Below, piece by piece: positions 10,487 to 18,142 of a stretch of 64,000 nt of DNA. Within the stretch, counting starts at the first letter, position 1; the number at the start of each line of letters is the position of its first letter. Below the pieces are notes generated by a model. That model was not told the origin of the DNA. It worked only from the letters and a program-made list of their open reading frames with translations, and made no database searches. Source of the DNA: Thermoanaerobaculia bacterium (GTDB lineage Bacteria > Acidobacteriota > Thermoanaerobaculia > Multivoradales > JAIOJS01); assembly GCA_030429235.1 (NCBI GenBank), contig JAUIDB010000004.1, positions 62,001 to 126,000 of the forward strand, given 5' to 3'. A program made the translations under genes and the position numbers.

Positions 10487-11122
10487 ATGCTCCGCCCTCC
10501 TGCCCTCGTTGGTTCGACCACGTTCTTTTCGGTCCTAGTCTTCCTGGCGGCGGGTCTCCTGGCCCTGCCCCTCTTCTCCCAGGAGCATGGCTCAGCCTCG
10601 CAACACGCCGAATGTCCCCTGGCAGCGACCGCCGCCACCGAACAGCCTCCGAATCCTCGATCGCTCCCCAGCGTGGTCGGACAGGATGCCTTCCAAGCAC
10701 TGGTAGAGATGCGGCGCCTGCTCGAAGAGGATCCGCAGACCGACTGGAGCCGAGTCGATCTCGGCGCCCTCCGCGACCATCTGGTCGACATGCACCACGT
10801 AGTCCTGTGGGCCGAGGTCGAGGAGACGACCATCGACGGAGGATTCGAAGCCGTGGTCACCGGCACGGGGAGGACGCTCGAGGCCATCGAACGTATGGTG
10901 CCAGCTCACTCTCGCTTCGCGGCCTCCGACTCGGTACGGGTCCACACCGAGGCGCTCCCCGCGGGTGACGCCCGCGGAACGGGCGTCGTGGTGCGCGTGA
11001 CGACGGCATCAGCCTCGGACGTGGTTCGTCTTCGCGCTCTGGGCTTCTTCGGCTTCCTGGTCGACGGGGACCACCACCGTCCCCATCATTGGGCCATGGC
11101 TGCGGGTGGTGGACACCCCTGA
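10487..11122 (+). CDS. Exported His-rich protein of unknown function
   Basis: A 211-residue protein with a signal peptide (residues 1-35, hydrophobic core LVFLAAGLLALPLF). The mature part has a conserved-looking block LRDHLVDMHHVVLWAEVE near 105-125, a VTGTGRTLEAIERMVPAH helix, and a C-terminal tail DGDHHRPHHW with further His. I do not recognise the family. The His density and export suggest metal or haem binding outside the cytoplasm, which is inference. The ATG at 10487 has GAGAGG upstream; an upstream GTG frame extension is less likely because it would bury the signal peptide. It follows the Crp/Fnr gene by 94 bases on the same strand. Confidence 0.75.
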   Translation: MLRPPALVGSTTFFSVLVFLAAGLLALPLFSQEHGSASQHAECPLAATAATEQPPNPRSLPSVVGQDAFQALVEMRRLLEEDPQTDWSRVDLGALRDHLVDMHHVVLWAEVEETTIDGGFEAVVTGTGRTLEAIERMVPAHSRFAASDSVRVHTEALPAGDARGTGVVVRVTTASASDVVRLRALGFFGFLVDGDHHRPHHWAMAAGGGHP

Positions 11123-11220
11123 GCTGCTAGGCTTGCGAGATCCCAACCATTCTCTCGCTGCGCTGCGAGGGTCCTCGCAAGGAGGAGAATCGCAGCAGCC
11201 TCGGAGCGTGGTGGGTTTCA

Positions 11221-11295
11221 TGGAGCCGATGATTGGATTTGAACCAACGACCTGCTGATTACGAATCAGCTGCTCTACCCCTGAGCTACATCGGC
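11221..11295 (-). tRNA. tRNA-Thr (anticodon CGU)
   Basis: The minus strand folds as a tRNA: 7-bp acceptor stem GCCGATG/CATCGGC, D arm, anticodon stem GCTGA/TCAGC with loop TTCGTAA (anticodon CGT at 11261-11263, reading ACG), and a T arm with GGTTCAAATCC. The discriminator is T and the CCA end is encoded at 11221-11223. No other tRNA is nearby. Confidence 0.95.
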
Positions 11296-11334
11296 GTCGC
11301 ATCGAGGATCGGAGTTGCTCCGACCCGGCGGCGA

Positions 11335-11363
11335 AATATATCAGAGCCTCTTCCGAGCGTCGA
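11335..11363 (-). promoter_or_regulatory. Promoter of tRNA-Thr
   Basis: On the minus strand an extended -10 (TGA-TATATT, 11335-11343) lies 17 bases downstream of TCGACG (11358-11363), which matches four of six -35 positions. The start would fall near 11328, about 33 bases before the mature tRNA 5' end. This is the most AT-rich spot in the gap. Confidence 0.5.
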
Positions 11364-11408
11364 CCCCTTGAATCAACGCTCGGGAGCCCGACCGAAGGAG
11401 GCAGCATC

Positions 11409-11849
11409 GTGAGTACCACTCGGGCCCAGCGGACGATCGACGCCCCGGTAGAGCTCGTCTTTGCCACCGTTTCCGACATCCTGAACTTCTCCCAGGCGGT
11501 TCCTCACATCGTCGACGTCGAGTTCCTGTCGGAGCAGCAGAGTGGGGTAGGAACCCGGTTTCGCGAGACGCGTCTGATGGGCAAGCGCAAGGCTTCTTCG
11601 GTACTCGAGGTTACGGAGTGGTCGGAGAACGAATCGGTACGGTATGTCAGCGATCAAGGAGGGACGATCTGGGATACCGTCTTTCGGGTGCGAGACACCG
11701 GCGCAGGGACCGAACTCTCTCTGACCATGGAGGCGCGCGCCTACCGCTGGCTGGCGCGGTGTTTCAATCCCCTCATCCGGGGGATGGTGGCGAAGGCGAT
11801 CGAGAGCGACATGGATGCCATCAAGTCGTATTGCGAGGGTTCTCGCTAG
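11409..11849 (+). CDS. SRPBCC / polyketide-cyclase-like protein (START fold)
   Basis: A 146-residue helix-grip protein. The N-terminal strand QRTIDAPVELVFATVSDI, the central GVGTRFRE turn and the C-terminal amphipathic helix (NPLIRGMVAKAIESDMDAIK) fit the coenzyme Q-binding/polyketide cyclase group of the SRPBCC superfamily, which binds hydrophobic ligands in a central cavity. Start is GTG at 11409 with a good AAGGAGG site seven bases upstream. It stands alone between the tRNA and the convergent M13 peptidase gene. Ligand unknown. Confidence 0.85.
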   Translation: MSTTRAQRTIDAPVELVFATVSDILNFSQAVPHIVDVEFLSEQQSGVGTRFRETRLMGKRKASSVLEVTEWSENESVRYVSDQGGTIWDTVFRVRDTGAGTELSLTMEARAYRWLARCFNPLIRGMVAKAIESDMDAIKSYCEGSR

Positions 11850-11973
11850 CGCTCCTCTGACCGCGGTCGGTGCGGTCATGACTCGGGCAGCACCGGTCAG
11901 AGCTCAGACGAGGACGAGGAGTCCAAAGCGTCTTTGGAGCCCATCCTCCGGGACAAGAAACGGGAAAAGAAAC

Positions 11974-12000
11974 GGGGCGACCCGATCGAGTCGCCCCTTC
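11974..12000. terminator. Bidirectional hairpin terminator between SRPBCC and M13 genes
   Basis: A 7-bp perfect stem (GGGGCGA at 11974-11980, TCGCCCC at 11991-11997) closes a 10-base loop in the gap between convergent stops at 11849 and 12024. Downstream on the minus strand is a T-rich stretch (GTTTCTTTTCCCGTTTC); on the plus strand TTCCTGTTC follows. It is better formed for the minus-strand M13 gene. Confidence 0.6.
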
Positions 12001-12023
12001 CTGTTCGAACCGCTAACCGGGTC

Positions 12024-14075
12024 CTACCAGATCTTCACCCGCTCCTCTGGAGGCAGGTAGAGGGCGTCGGTTTCGGCGACGTCGAACGCCTCGTAGAACT
12101 CGGGAACGTTGCGCACGACCCCGTTGACGCGGTACTTGGCCGGCGAGTGCGGGTCGGTTCCGATCTGGTGGCGCAGGGCCTCCTCGCGGTACTTTCTGAG
12201 CCAGGCCTGCCCGTAGCCGAGAAACACCCGCTGTTGGCCTGTGAAGCCGTCCATCTCGGGCGCTTCCGCCCCACCGAGCGAGAGCTCGTAGGCGCGCAGG
12301 GCGATCGACATGCCACCCAGGTCCCCGATGTTCTCTCCCAGGGTGAACTCTCCGTTGACGTGGAGATCCTCGAAGGGGGCGAAGGCGTCGTACTGCGCGA
12401 TCAGCTTGGCGGTGCGAGCCTCGAACTCCTGCTTGTCCTCCTCGGTCCACCAGTTGCGGAGAACTCCGTCACCATCGAAGGTCGAGCCCGAGTCGTCGAA
12501 CCCGTGGCCGATCTCGTGACCGATCACCGCCCCGATCGCGCCGTAGTTGACGGCGTCGTCGGCCGTCAGGTCGAAGAAGGGCGGCTGGAGAATGGCGGCC
12601 GGAAACACGATCTCGTTCAGCGGTGGGTTGTAGTAGGCGTTGACGGTCTGGGGGGTCATGCCCCACTCGCCGCGGTCCACGGGACCACCCTGACGATCGA
12701 GGTTGCGTTGGTAGTCGACCAGGGCGGCTCGTTGCAGGTTGCCGAGCAGATCCTTGGCGTCGATGGTGAGTTTGGAGTAATCCCGCCACTCGTCAGGGTA
12801 GCCGACCTTGGGCGTGAACTTGGACAGCTTGTCGAGCGCCTGAACCCGAGTCTCCTCGCCCATCCAGTCGAGTTCCTTGATGCTCTCTTCGTACGCCTTG
12901 GTCAGATTGCCGACCAACTCGAGCATCTTCGCCTTGGCCGCGGGCGGGAAGTGACGGGAGACGTAAACCTTGCCGACAACCTCGCCGAGGGTGCCGTTGA
13001 CCACGTTGACGCCGCGACGCCACATCGGGAGCTGCTCCTCCACGCCGCGCAACGTGCGCTGGTAGAAGTCGAAGTCCTGGTCGGAGAGGGCGGTGGTCAA
13101 TCGGTTCGCGTTGCTGTTGAGCGCGCTCCAGGTGAGCCACGTCTTCCAGGTGTCGAGGTCCGTACCGTGGATGATCTCGTCCAGAGCCCGCTGGTAGTCC
13201 AGTTGGGTCACGACGATGGCCGGAACTTCGCTGACCCCGGCTGCCTCGAGGTAGCCGTCCCAGTTGAACTTCGGCATCAGCTGCGGCAGCTCTGCGCTCG
13301 GCGTGCTGTTGTAGAGCGCCACCATATCCCGGGTCTGCTCCTTCTTCATGTGCTCCGCGGCCATCCGGGTCTCGAGCTTCATGATCGTTCCGGCGGCGGC
13401 CTCGCCGTCGGGGAGACCGGCGAGTTCGAACATCTTGGCCACGTGGGCCACGTACTTGCTCCGGATCTGGGCCGACTTTTCGTCCTCCAGGAAGTAGTAC
13501 TCCCGGTCGGGAAGACCGAGACCTCCCTGCCAGGTGTGGATCATGTAGGCGTTCGGATCCTTGAAGTCGACGTATTGCCCGAGCGTGAACGGCATTCCGA
13601 TGCCGATCCTGTTGGCCTCGGCGAAGTACACCGCGAGCTGATCGTGATCCTCGAGGGCCGCGATCTTGTCGAACTCCGGCTGCAGCGGGGCGATGCCGAG
13701 CGCATCGCGGTTGTCGACATCCATGAAGGAGGCGTACAGGTCACCGACCTTCTGCTCGTCCGAGCCCTCGGGGAAGTCACCGGCGGCGGACTCTTCGATG
13801 ATCGAGCGGACCTGCTCCTGAGACTTCTCGTGGAGGATGGTGCCGATGCCGTAGGTAGCTTTGTCAGCGGGGATCTCGGTCTCGGCGATCCAGGTGCCGT
13901 TGACGTAGGCGTGGAAGTCCTCACCCGGGGCGACGGTGGTGTCCATGTTGGCGAGGATCAAGCCAGAGTGGGTCGGCTGCGGCGCCTCGGCGACGGGTTC
14001 GGTGGTCTCGGGGGCGGTCTGGTTGCAGGCGCCGAACAGCAAGGCGGCCAGGGAACCGACGAGGATTCGCTTCAT
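12024..14075 (-). CDS. M13-family zinc metallopeptidase, lipoprotein
   Basis: A 683-residue neprilysin/PepO-type endopeptidase. A lipoprotein signal (residues 1-16, lipobox LFGAC) predicts membrane anchoring outside the cytoplasm. The N-terminal M13 domain begins with the usual PGEDFHAYVNGTW motif near 50. The zinc site is HEIGH near 519-523, with the third ligand Glu in ENIGD near 579-583, and VNAYYNPPLNEIVFPA lies upstream. All catalytic residues are present. The ATG at 14075 has AAGGAGA seven bases upstream; the longer frame to 14477 runs into the divergent gene. Likely degrades peptides in the periplasm. Confidence 0.95.
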   Translation of the reverse strand: MKRILVGSLAALLFGACNQTAPETTEPVAEAPQPTHSGLILANMDTTVAPGEDFHAYVNGTWIAETEIPADKATYGIGTILHEKSQEQVRSIIEESAAGDFPEGSDEQKVGDLYASFMDVDNRDALGIAPLQPEFDKIAALEDHDQLAVYFAEANRIGIGMPFTLGQYVDFKDPNAYMIHTWQGGLGLPDREYYFLEDEKSAQIRSKYVAHVAKMFELAGLPDGEAAAGTIMKLETRMAAEHMKKEQTRDMVALYNSTPSAELPQLMPKFNWDGYLEAAGVSEVPAIVVTQLDYQRALDEIIHGTDLDTWKTWLTWSALNSNANRLTTALSDQDFDFYQRTLRGVEEQLPMWRRGVNVVNGTLGEVVGKVYVSRHFPPAAKAKMLELVGNLTKAYEESIKELDWMGEETRVQALDKLSKFTPKVGYPDEWRDYSKLTIDAKDLLGNLQRAALVDYQRNLDRQGGPVDRGEWGMTPQTVNAYYNPPLNEIVFPAAILQPPFFDLTADDAVNYGAIGAVIGHEIGHGFDDSGSTFDGDGVLRNWWTEEDKQEFEARTAKLIAQYDAFAPFEDLHVNGEFTLGENIGDLGGMSIALRAYELSLGGAEAPEMDGFTGQQRVFLGYGQAWLRKYREEALRHQIGTDPHSPAKYRVNGVVRNVPEFYEAFDVAETDALYLPPEERVKIW

Positions 14076-14267
14076 GCGAGTTTCTCCTTCAAGGTCGCGA
14101 CGCGGCCTCGCGACGGAAATGGGGTAGATCGCCCTCGTCTGCCGGCGTGCCGGTGGCCGGGAGAGCGACATCCGATTGTCTCGCACCCTGGCCGATGTGG
14201 CAAGCGGGAGCCGCTGCGGCTCGCGACGCCGTCGCGCGGCAGGGGGCGCAGTCAGCGACGGAGACGC

Positions 14268-14273
14268 TAGAAT
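14268..14273 (+). promoter_or_regulatory. -10-like TAGAAT directly before the serine hydrolase start
   Basis: TAGAAT ends seven bases before the in-frame GTG at 14281, the spacing seen at several other starts here. An in-frame ATG at 14272 overlaps the hexamer itself and so should not be transcribed. No -35 is evident. Confidence 0.35.
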
Positions 14274-14280
14274 GGCCGCC

Positions 14281-15618
14281 GTGAACCGATCGAAACAGGG
14301 AGCGCAACGAGGTGATCGAGCCCCCTCGAGTGGGATCGACGGGGAGGAGAAGAGCGGAGGCCCCGGGGCGGGTCCGGCCCTCCGCGCGGCCTGCCGGCGT
14401 ACCCGTCCTTCGGCGTGGCTAGGATGGCTGATGGTGAGCTCTCTTTGCCTCGCGCTCCTGGCGGCGAGCGACCCCACGACCGACGAGGAGCCGAGGCCGA
14501 TGCTGTCTGAGATCCTGAAGGAGCCGGAACTTGCTACCGTGGCTCGTCGAGCCGAAGAGTTTCGTCTCCAGATCGTACTGGGGCAGGTCGAGGGCGCCCC
14601 TGACGGAGCGCTACGGTTGCGTCAGGAGACGTTCCGGGCGGATGAGGAGTACTTCTACCCGGCCAGTAGCATCAAGCTGTTCGCCGCCCTGGCCGCGGTC
14701 GAACGGGTACGAAGGCTGCGCGAGGCAGAGGGGATCGAGGTCGACCTCGATACGCCCCTGACACTTACGCCTCGCTTCTCCCGCGATGGCCGGGCGGAGA
14801 GCCCGACCCCCGAGACGTTCACGGTGCGCCGCGCGGTGCGAGAGATCTTCCTGGTGTCCGACAACCTGGCCTACAACCAACTCTACGAGTTCGTCGGTCC
14901 GGACGGTCTGGCTGCGGCGGCACGGCGCGCGGGGCTGGAGCGGGTTCGCATCGTGCACCGACTGTCGGAGTTCCACTCGCCCTCCGAACACCTCCAGCTG
15001 CCGCGGATCGAGGTCGCTTCGACCGGGACCGTCTTCCCGGCCCGGACCAGCGAGACGCTGCCGATGACCCCCGAACCGCCCCGGTTGGAGGTCGGGAAGG
15101 GTTACTACCGCGGCGGGGAACTCGTCGAGGGACCGATGCACTTCGGCGAAAAAAACCGGCTTCCCCTGACCGAACTCCAGAGGGCTCTCTGTATGGTGGT
15201 GCGCCCGGACGTGGACTGCGGTGGATCTGGATTCGAGCTGACCGAGGACGAACGAGCGCTGTTCCTCGAGGCGATGTCGCAATTTCCACGGCAGTCAGAG
15301 GATCCGGTCTACGACGCCCAGGAGTACCCCGACGACTATGTCAAGCCGATGCTCGAGGGGATCGAACGGGTCCTACCAGGCTCGCGAGTTGCGATCTACA
15401 ACAAGACAGGACAGGCTTACGGATTCTCGATCGAGAACGCCTGGGTGGTCGACCGAGAGACCGACCGAGGGTTCTTTCTCACGGCGACTCTTTACACCAA
15501 TCAGGACGGCGTCCTGAACGACGACGTCTACGAGTACGAGCAGGTGGCGACTCCCTTTCTCCAGGCCCTGGGCCAAGCGGTGGCGGAACGGATCTGGCTG
15601 GGTGCCCGTGCTCGTTAG
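14281..15618 (+). CDS. Exported serine hydrolase (class A beta-lactamase-related)
   Basis: About 445 residues. A hydrophobic segment near residues 43-62 (WLGWLMVSSLCLALLAAS) after a long basic N-terminus acts as signal or anchor. The catalytic motif SxxK is seen as PASSIKLF near residue 129, followed by a SDN-like VSDNLAYNQ near 195 and a KTG-like NKTGQAYG near 380, the three signatures of penicillin-recognising class A-type enzymes. Substrate could be peptidoglycan peptides or another ester/amide; it is not a recognisable resistance enzyme. The start is uncertain: GTG at 14281 is favoured because TAGAAT lies seven bases upstream, but starts nearer the hydrophobic segment are possible. Confidence 0.82.
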   Translation: MNRSKQGAQRGDRAPSSGIDGEEKSGGPGAGPALRAACRRTRPSAWLGWLMVSSLCLALLAASDPTTDEEPRPMLSEILKEPELATVARRAEEFRLQIVLGQVEGAPDGALRLRQETFRADEEYFYPASSIKLFAALAAVERVRRLREAEGIEVDLDTPLTLTPRFSRDGRAESPTPETFTVRRAVREIFLVSDNLAYNQLYEFVGPDGLAAAARRAGLERVRIVHRLSEFHSPSEHLQLPRIEVASTGTVFPARTSETLPMTPEPPRLEVGKGYYRGGELVEGPMHFGEKNRLPLTELQRALCMVVRPDVDCGGSGFELTEDERALFLEAMSQFPRQSEDPVYDAQEYPDDYVKPMLEGIERVLPGSRVAIYNKTGQAYGFSIENAWVVDRETDRGFFLTATLYTNQDGVLNDDVYEYEQVATPFLQALGQAVAERIWLGARAR

Positions 15619-15642
15619 TCGGCTCGACTGGAGGTTACGACG

Positions 15643-16203
15643 ATGAAAGCACGGACGAATCTGCGCGACGCCTTGAACCTGGTTCTCGCCCTGCTCTTGT
15701 TGGCCGGTGCGGCCACGGCCGCCACCACCACGGTGACGGCGGGTGAGGAGGACGGGCCGACTCTGGCGGAGCAGCTCAAGAACGGTCGGCAGCTGGAGGA
15801 CGGAACGTTGGTCGGCGGGCAGCCCACGGCCGCCTGGCTCGAGGAGGCGAGCGCCGAGGGTTACTCGACCGTGATCGATCTCCGCGGCGTAGACGAGGAT
15901 CGAGGGTTCGACGAAGCCGCCGCCACCGGGGGTCAGGATCAGCGGTACGTCCCCCTGCCGATCGCGAGTGCCGACGAGCTCACGGAAGAGCTCGCCCGGC
16001 GCTTCGACGCGGCGCTGCAACAGGCCGACGGTGGTGTCGTCGTACACTGCGCCAGCGGCAATCGGGTCGGAGCCCTCTACGCTTTGCGCGCCCACTACGT
16101 GCAGGGACTGGAGGCCGAGGCAGCGCTCGAGGTCGGTAGAGAAGCCGGGTTGACGAGCCTCGAGTCCAAGGTCGCCGTGATCCTCGGTATCGAGGTGGAG
16201 TAA
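15643..16203 (+). CDS. Exported DUF442 / dual-specificity phosphatase-like protein
   Basis: A 186-residue protein with a signal peptide (residues 1-27, LVLALLLLAGAATAA). The mature part fits the DUF442 family related to protein tyrosine phosphatases: GGQPTAAWLEEASAEGYSTVIDLR near 58-80 and the loop HCASGNRVGAL near 133. The loop is Cys-x4-Arg, as in the DUF442 branch, not the canonical Cys-x5-Arg. Proposed roles for the family include thiol or sulfur chemistry as well as dephosphorylation. It starts 24 bases after the serine hydrolase with a CTGGAGG ribosome site, so the two are probably one operon. Confidence 0.85.
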   Translation: MKARTNLRDALNLVLALLLLAGAATAATTTVTAGEEDGPTLAEQLKNGRQLEDGTLVGGQPTAAWLEEASAEGYSTVIDLRGVDEDRGFDEAAATGGQDQRYVPLPIASADELTEELARRFDAALQQADGGVVVHCASGNRVGALYALRAHYVQGLEAEAALEVGREAGLTSLESKVAVILGIEVE

Positions 16204-16233
16204 ACCCTGCCGGCCGTCGAGACCCGCGGCGAA

Positions 16234-17124
16234 GTGGACGGCTCCTGCACCGACTGTGGGGCGGAGCTCCAGGGTCCATACTGCGCGCAGTGCGGCCAGC
16301 GAGTGGCGCCACTCGCCCCCTCGCTGCGAGAGCTGTGGAGCGACTTTGCCGCCAACCTGTTCAGTCTGGACTCCCGTTTTGCTCGGACGGCGGTGGCCCT
16401 GTTCCGTCGGCCGGGACAGCTGACGGTCGAGTACTGCGCCGGCCATCGTGCCCGCTACGTGGCTCCGGTGCGGCTCTACCTGGTTTCGAGCTTGATGCTC
16501 TTCCTCGTCCTCGCGGTGGTCGATGTCCAGGTGTTTCAGGCCAGTGCCTCACCCGAGACGCGGGCCCAGGCGGCCCAGGAAGCCAAGGAGGTCCAGGCCC
16601 CGGTGCGCTTCTGGCTCACCGAGGACGTAGAGGCGGGGGATGGATCCCAACCCGCCGAGCCGCGGCCGGAGGAAGGGACAGCGGAGCCGGGGCGAGAGAC
16701 CTTCTCGCAGAAGGCGGTCCGTGCCGCCGAGAATCCCCGTGCGGTGAACCGCTTCATTCTCGACAAGCTGCCCCAGGTTCTCTTCCTGATGATCCCGGTG
16801 TACGCCCTCTTGGTGCAACTCGTGCACTGGCGACGACGTCGGGTCTACGCCCACCACTTCATCTTCGTACTGCACTTCCACTCGCTGGTCTTTCTGCTCT
16901 TGACGGCGCGGGTTCTCTCCCTCTGGCTCCCGATCCCGGCCAGCTGGACCGGTCTCCTGGTCGCGCTTCTCGTGCTTTCCTACCTCTTTCTGAGCTTGCG
17001 CCGAGTCTACGAGACGTCGATACCGTGGACGGTCGTCAAGATGGGGAGCTTGCTGTTCGGGTACTTCCTGGTGACGGCCGGAGCCATCCTGGCTCTTGGA
17101 TTCGCGGCAATCTACAGCTCGTGA
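16234..17124 (+). CDS. DUF3667-type membrane protein with N-terminal zinc ribbon
   Basis: A 296-residue protein beginning with a zinc ribbon (CTDCGAELQGPYCAQCGQRV, two CxxC pairs within the first 24 residues), followed by a conserved segment (ELWSDFAANLFSLDSRF, then RPGQLTVEY and YVAPVRLYLVSSLM) that is typical of the DUF3667 family. Four or more membrane helices follow at about 82-100, 180-200, 215-240 and 245-290. A Glu/Pro-rich loop lies at about 110-165. No function is established for the family. The GTG start lacks a clear ribosome site; it follows DUF442 by 30 bases. Confidence 0.82.
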   Translation: MDGSCTDCGAELQGPYCAQCGQRVAPLAPSLRELWSDFAANLFSLDSRFARTAVALFRRPGQLTVEYCAGHRARYVAPVRLYLVSSLMLFLVLAVVDVQVFQASASPETRAQAAQEAKEVQAPVRFWLTEDVEAGDGSQPAEPRPEEGTAEPGRETFSQKAVRAAENPRAVNRFILDKLPQVLFLMIPVYALLVQLVHWRRRRVYAHHFIFVLHFHSLVFLLLTARVLSLWLPIPASWTGLLVALLVLSYLFLSLRRVYETSIPWTVVKMGSLLFGYFLVTAGAILALGFAAIYSS

Positions 17125-17138
17125 CGCCCCCTGCACGG

Positions 17139-17144
17139 TATGCT
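17139..17144 (+). promoter_or_regulatory. -10-like TATGCT before a short ORF and mscS
   Basis: GG-TATGCT ends six bases before an ATG at 17151 that opens a 29-codon frame overlapping the MscS start. Spacing is the same as at the kinase gene (49595-49607). No -35 is evident. Confidence 0.3.
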
Positions 17145-17150
17145 CGCTCC

Positions 17151-17240
17151 ATGATCGACCCCATGCGCGGCCCGGTGGCTGATCGGTGCCGTACCTCACG
17201 AACCCGACCCCTCGGGGAGAGAGGATGCCTTGACCTTTAG
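17151..17240 (+). CDS. Possible 29-residue leader peptide upstream of mscS
   Basis: A short frame from ATG 17151 to TAG 17240, beginning MIDPMRGPVADRC and ending GCLDL. It starts six bases after a -10-like TATGCT and its stop lies 11 bases inside the MscS gene, so its translation would carry ribosomes to the TTG start of mscS. There is no homology evidence; it may be chance. Confidence 0.25.
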   Translation: MIDPMRGPVADRCRTSRTRPLGERGCLDL

Positions 17241-18114
17241 AGAAGTCCTCTTGAAGCTTCGGGAGTTTCTGGACACCGAGCTCTTCCGGTTCGCGGACAC
17301 CACCATCACCGTCGGCACGTTGCTGCTCTTCGGACTGATCGTGGTGCTGACCTTCTGGCTCGCCGGTCTGGTTCAGAAGACCGTGGAGCGGGTGCTGCTG
17401 AAGCGCGCGGCGACCGAGGAGGGGTCGATCGGCGCGATCAGTCGTCTGCTTCGCTACGCCACGTTGATCGTCGGCCTGAGCGCTGGAATCCACACCGTCG
17501 GCGTGAACCTGAACGCCCTCTTCGCGGCGGGGGCGCTGTTCGCGGTGGGACTGGGCTTCGCGATGCAGAACGTGGTCGCGAACTTCGTCTCCGGCGTGAT
17601 CCTGCTCTCCGAACGCGCCATCAAACCAGGAGACATCATCGACCTCGGGGGCTCGATGGTCCGAGTCACGGACATGGGCATTCGCGCCACCATCGTGCGC
17701 ACCCTGAACGATGAAAACGTCGTGATCCCGAACTCGGTGCTGGTCGAACAGGGAGTGACCAACTACACGCTGGAAGACCGGCTCTATCGCTTGCGGGTCG
17801 AGGTGGGCGTGTCCTATCAGTCGGACCTCGCCCTGGTCCGACGGGTCCTGACCGAAACTGCGGAGGGACTCGAATGGCGGAGCGAGAGCCGGCAGCCCGT
17901 GGTCCTGCTCAGCAACTTCGGAGACTCAGCCGTGATCTACGAGACCTCGGTCTGGGTCGACGATCCGTGGGCCAGTCGGCGCGGCCGCTCCGACCTGCGC
18001 GAGGCGATCTGGCTGGCGTTCCAGCGAGAGCAGATCACCATCGCCTATCCGCAGTTGGATGTGCACTTCGACCCACCTCGGTTCGAGCCACCCGCTGGCG
18101 AGTCCATCTCCTAG
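17230..18114 (+). CDS. Small-conductance mechanosensitive channel (MscS family)
   Basis: A 294-residue MscS-type channel that releases solutes on hypo-osmotic shock. Two hydrophobic helices (about 24-50 and 75-92) precede the pore helix TM3 near 95-125, with the Gly/Ala-rich AAGALFAVGLGFAMQNVVANFVSG signature, then the beta-domain (PGDIIDLGGSMVRVTDMGIRAT) and the alpha/beta cytoplasmic domain. I chose TTG at 17230 because GAGAGG lies about seven bases upstream and the first ATG in this stretch is in another frame. A possible short leader ORF overlaps the start. It ends 28 bases from the convergent CorA gene. Confidence 0.93.
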   Translation: MTFREVLLKLREFLDTELFRFADTTITVGTLLLFGLIVVLTFWLAGLVQKTVERVLLKRAATEEGSIGAISRLLRYATLIVGLSAGIHTVGVNLNALFAAGALFAVGLGFAMQNVVANFVSGVILLSERAIKPGDIIDLGGSMVRVTDMGIRATIVRTLNDENVVIPNSVLVEQGVTNYTLEDRLYRLRVEVGVSYQSDLALVRRVLTETAEGLEWRSESRQPVVLLSNFGDSAVIYETSVWVDDPWASRRGRSDLREAIWLAFQREQITIAYPQLDVHFDPPRFEPPAGESIS

Positions 18115-18142
18115 GGCCAACGGATGGACTGTAGGCTCGCAG

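Noticed and set aside
11164-11179. Inverted repeat TGCGAGG-GT-CCTCGCA as a terminator
   Set aside because: Loop too small and no T-run on either strand; it may be chance in the gap between the exported protein and the tRNA.
11934-14270. 778-codon plus-strand frame opposite the M13 peptidase
   Set aside because: Antisense shadow; M13 has intact zinc motifs and a lipobox on the minus strand.
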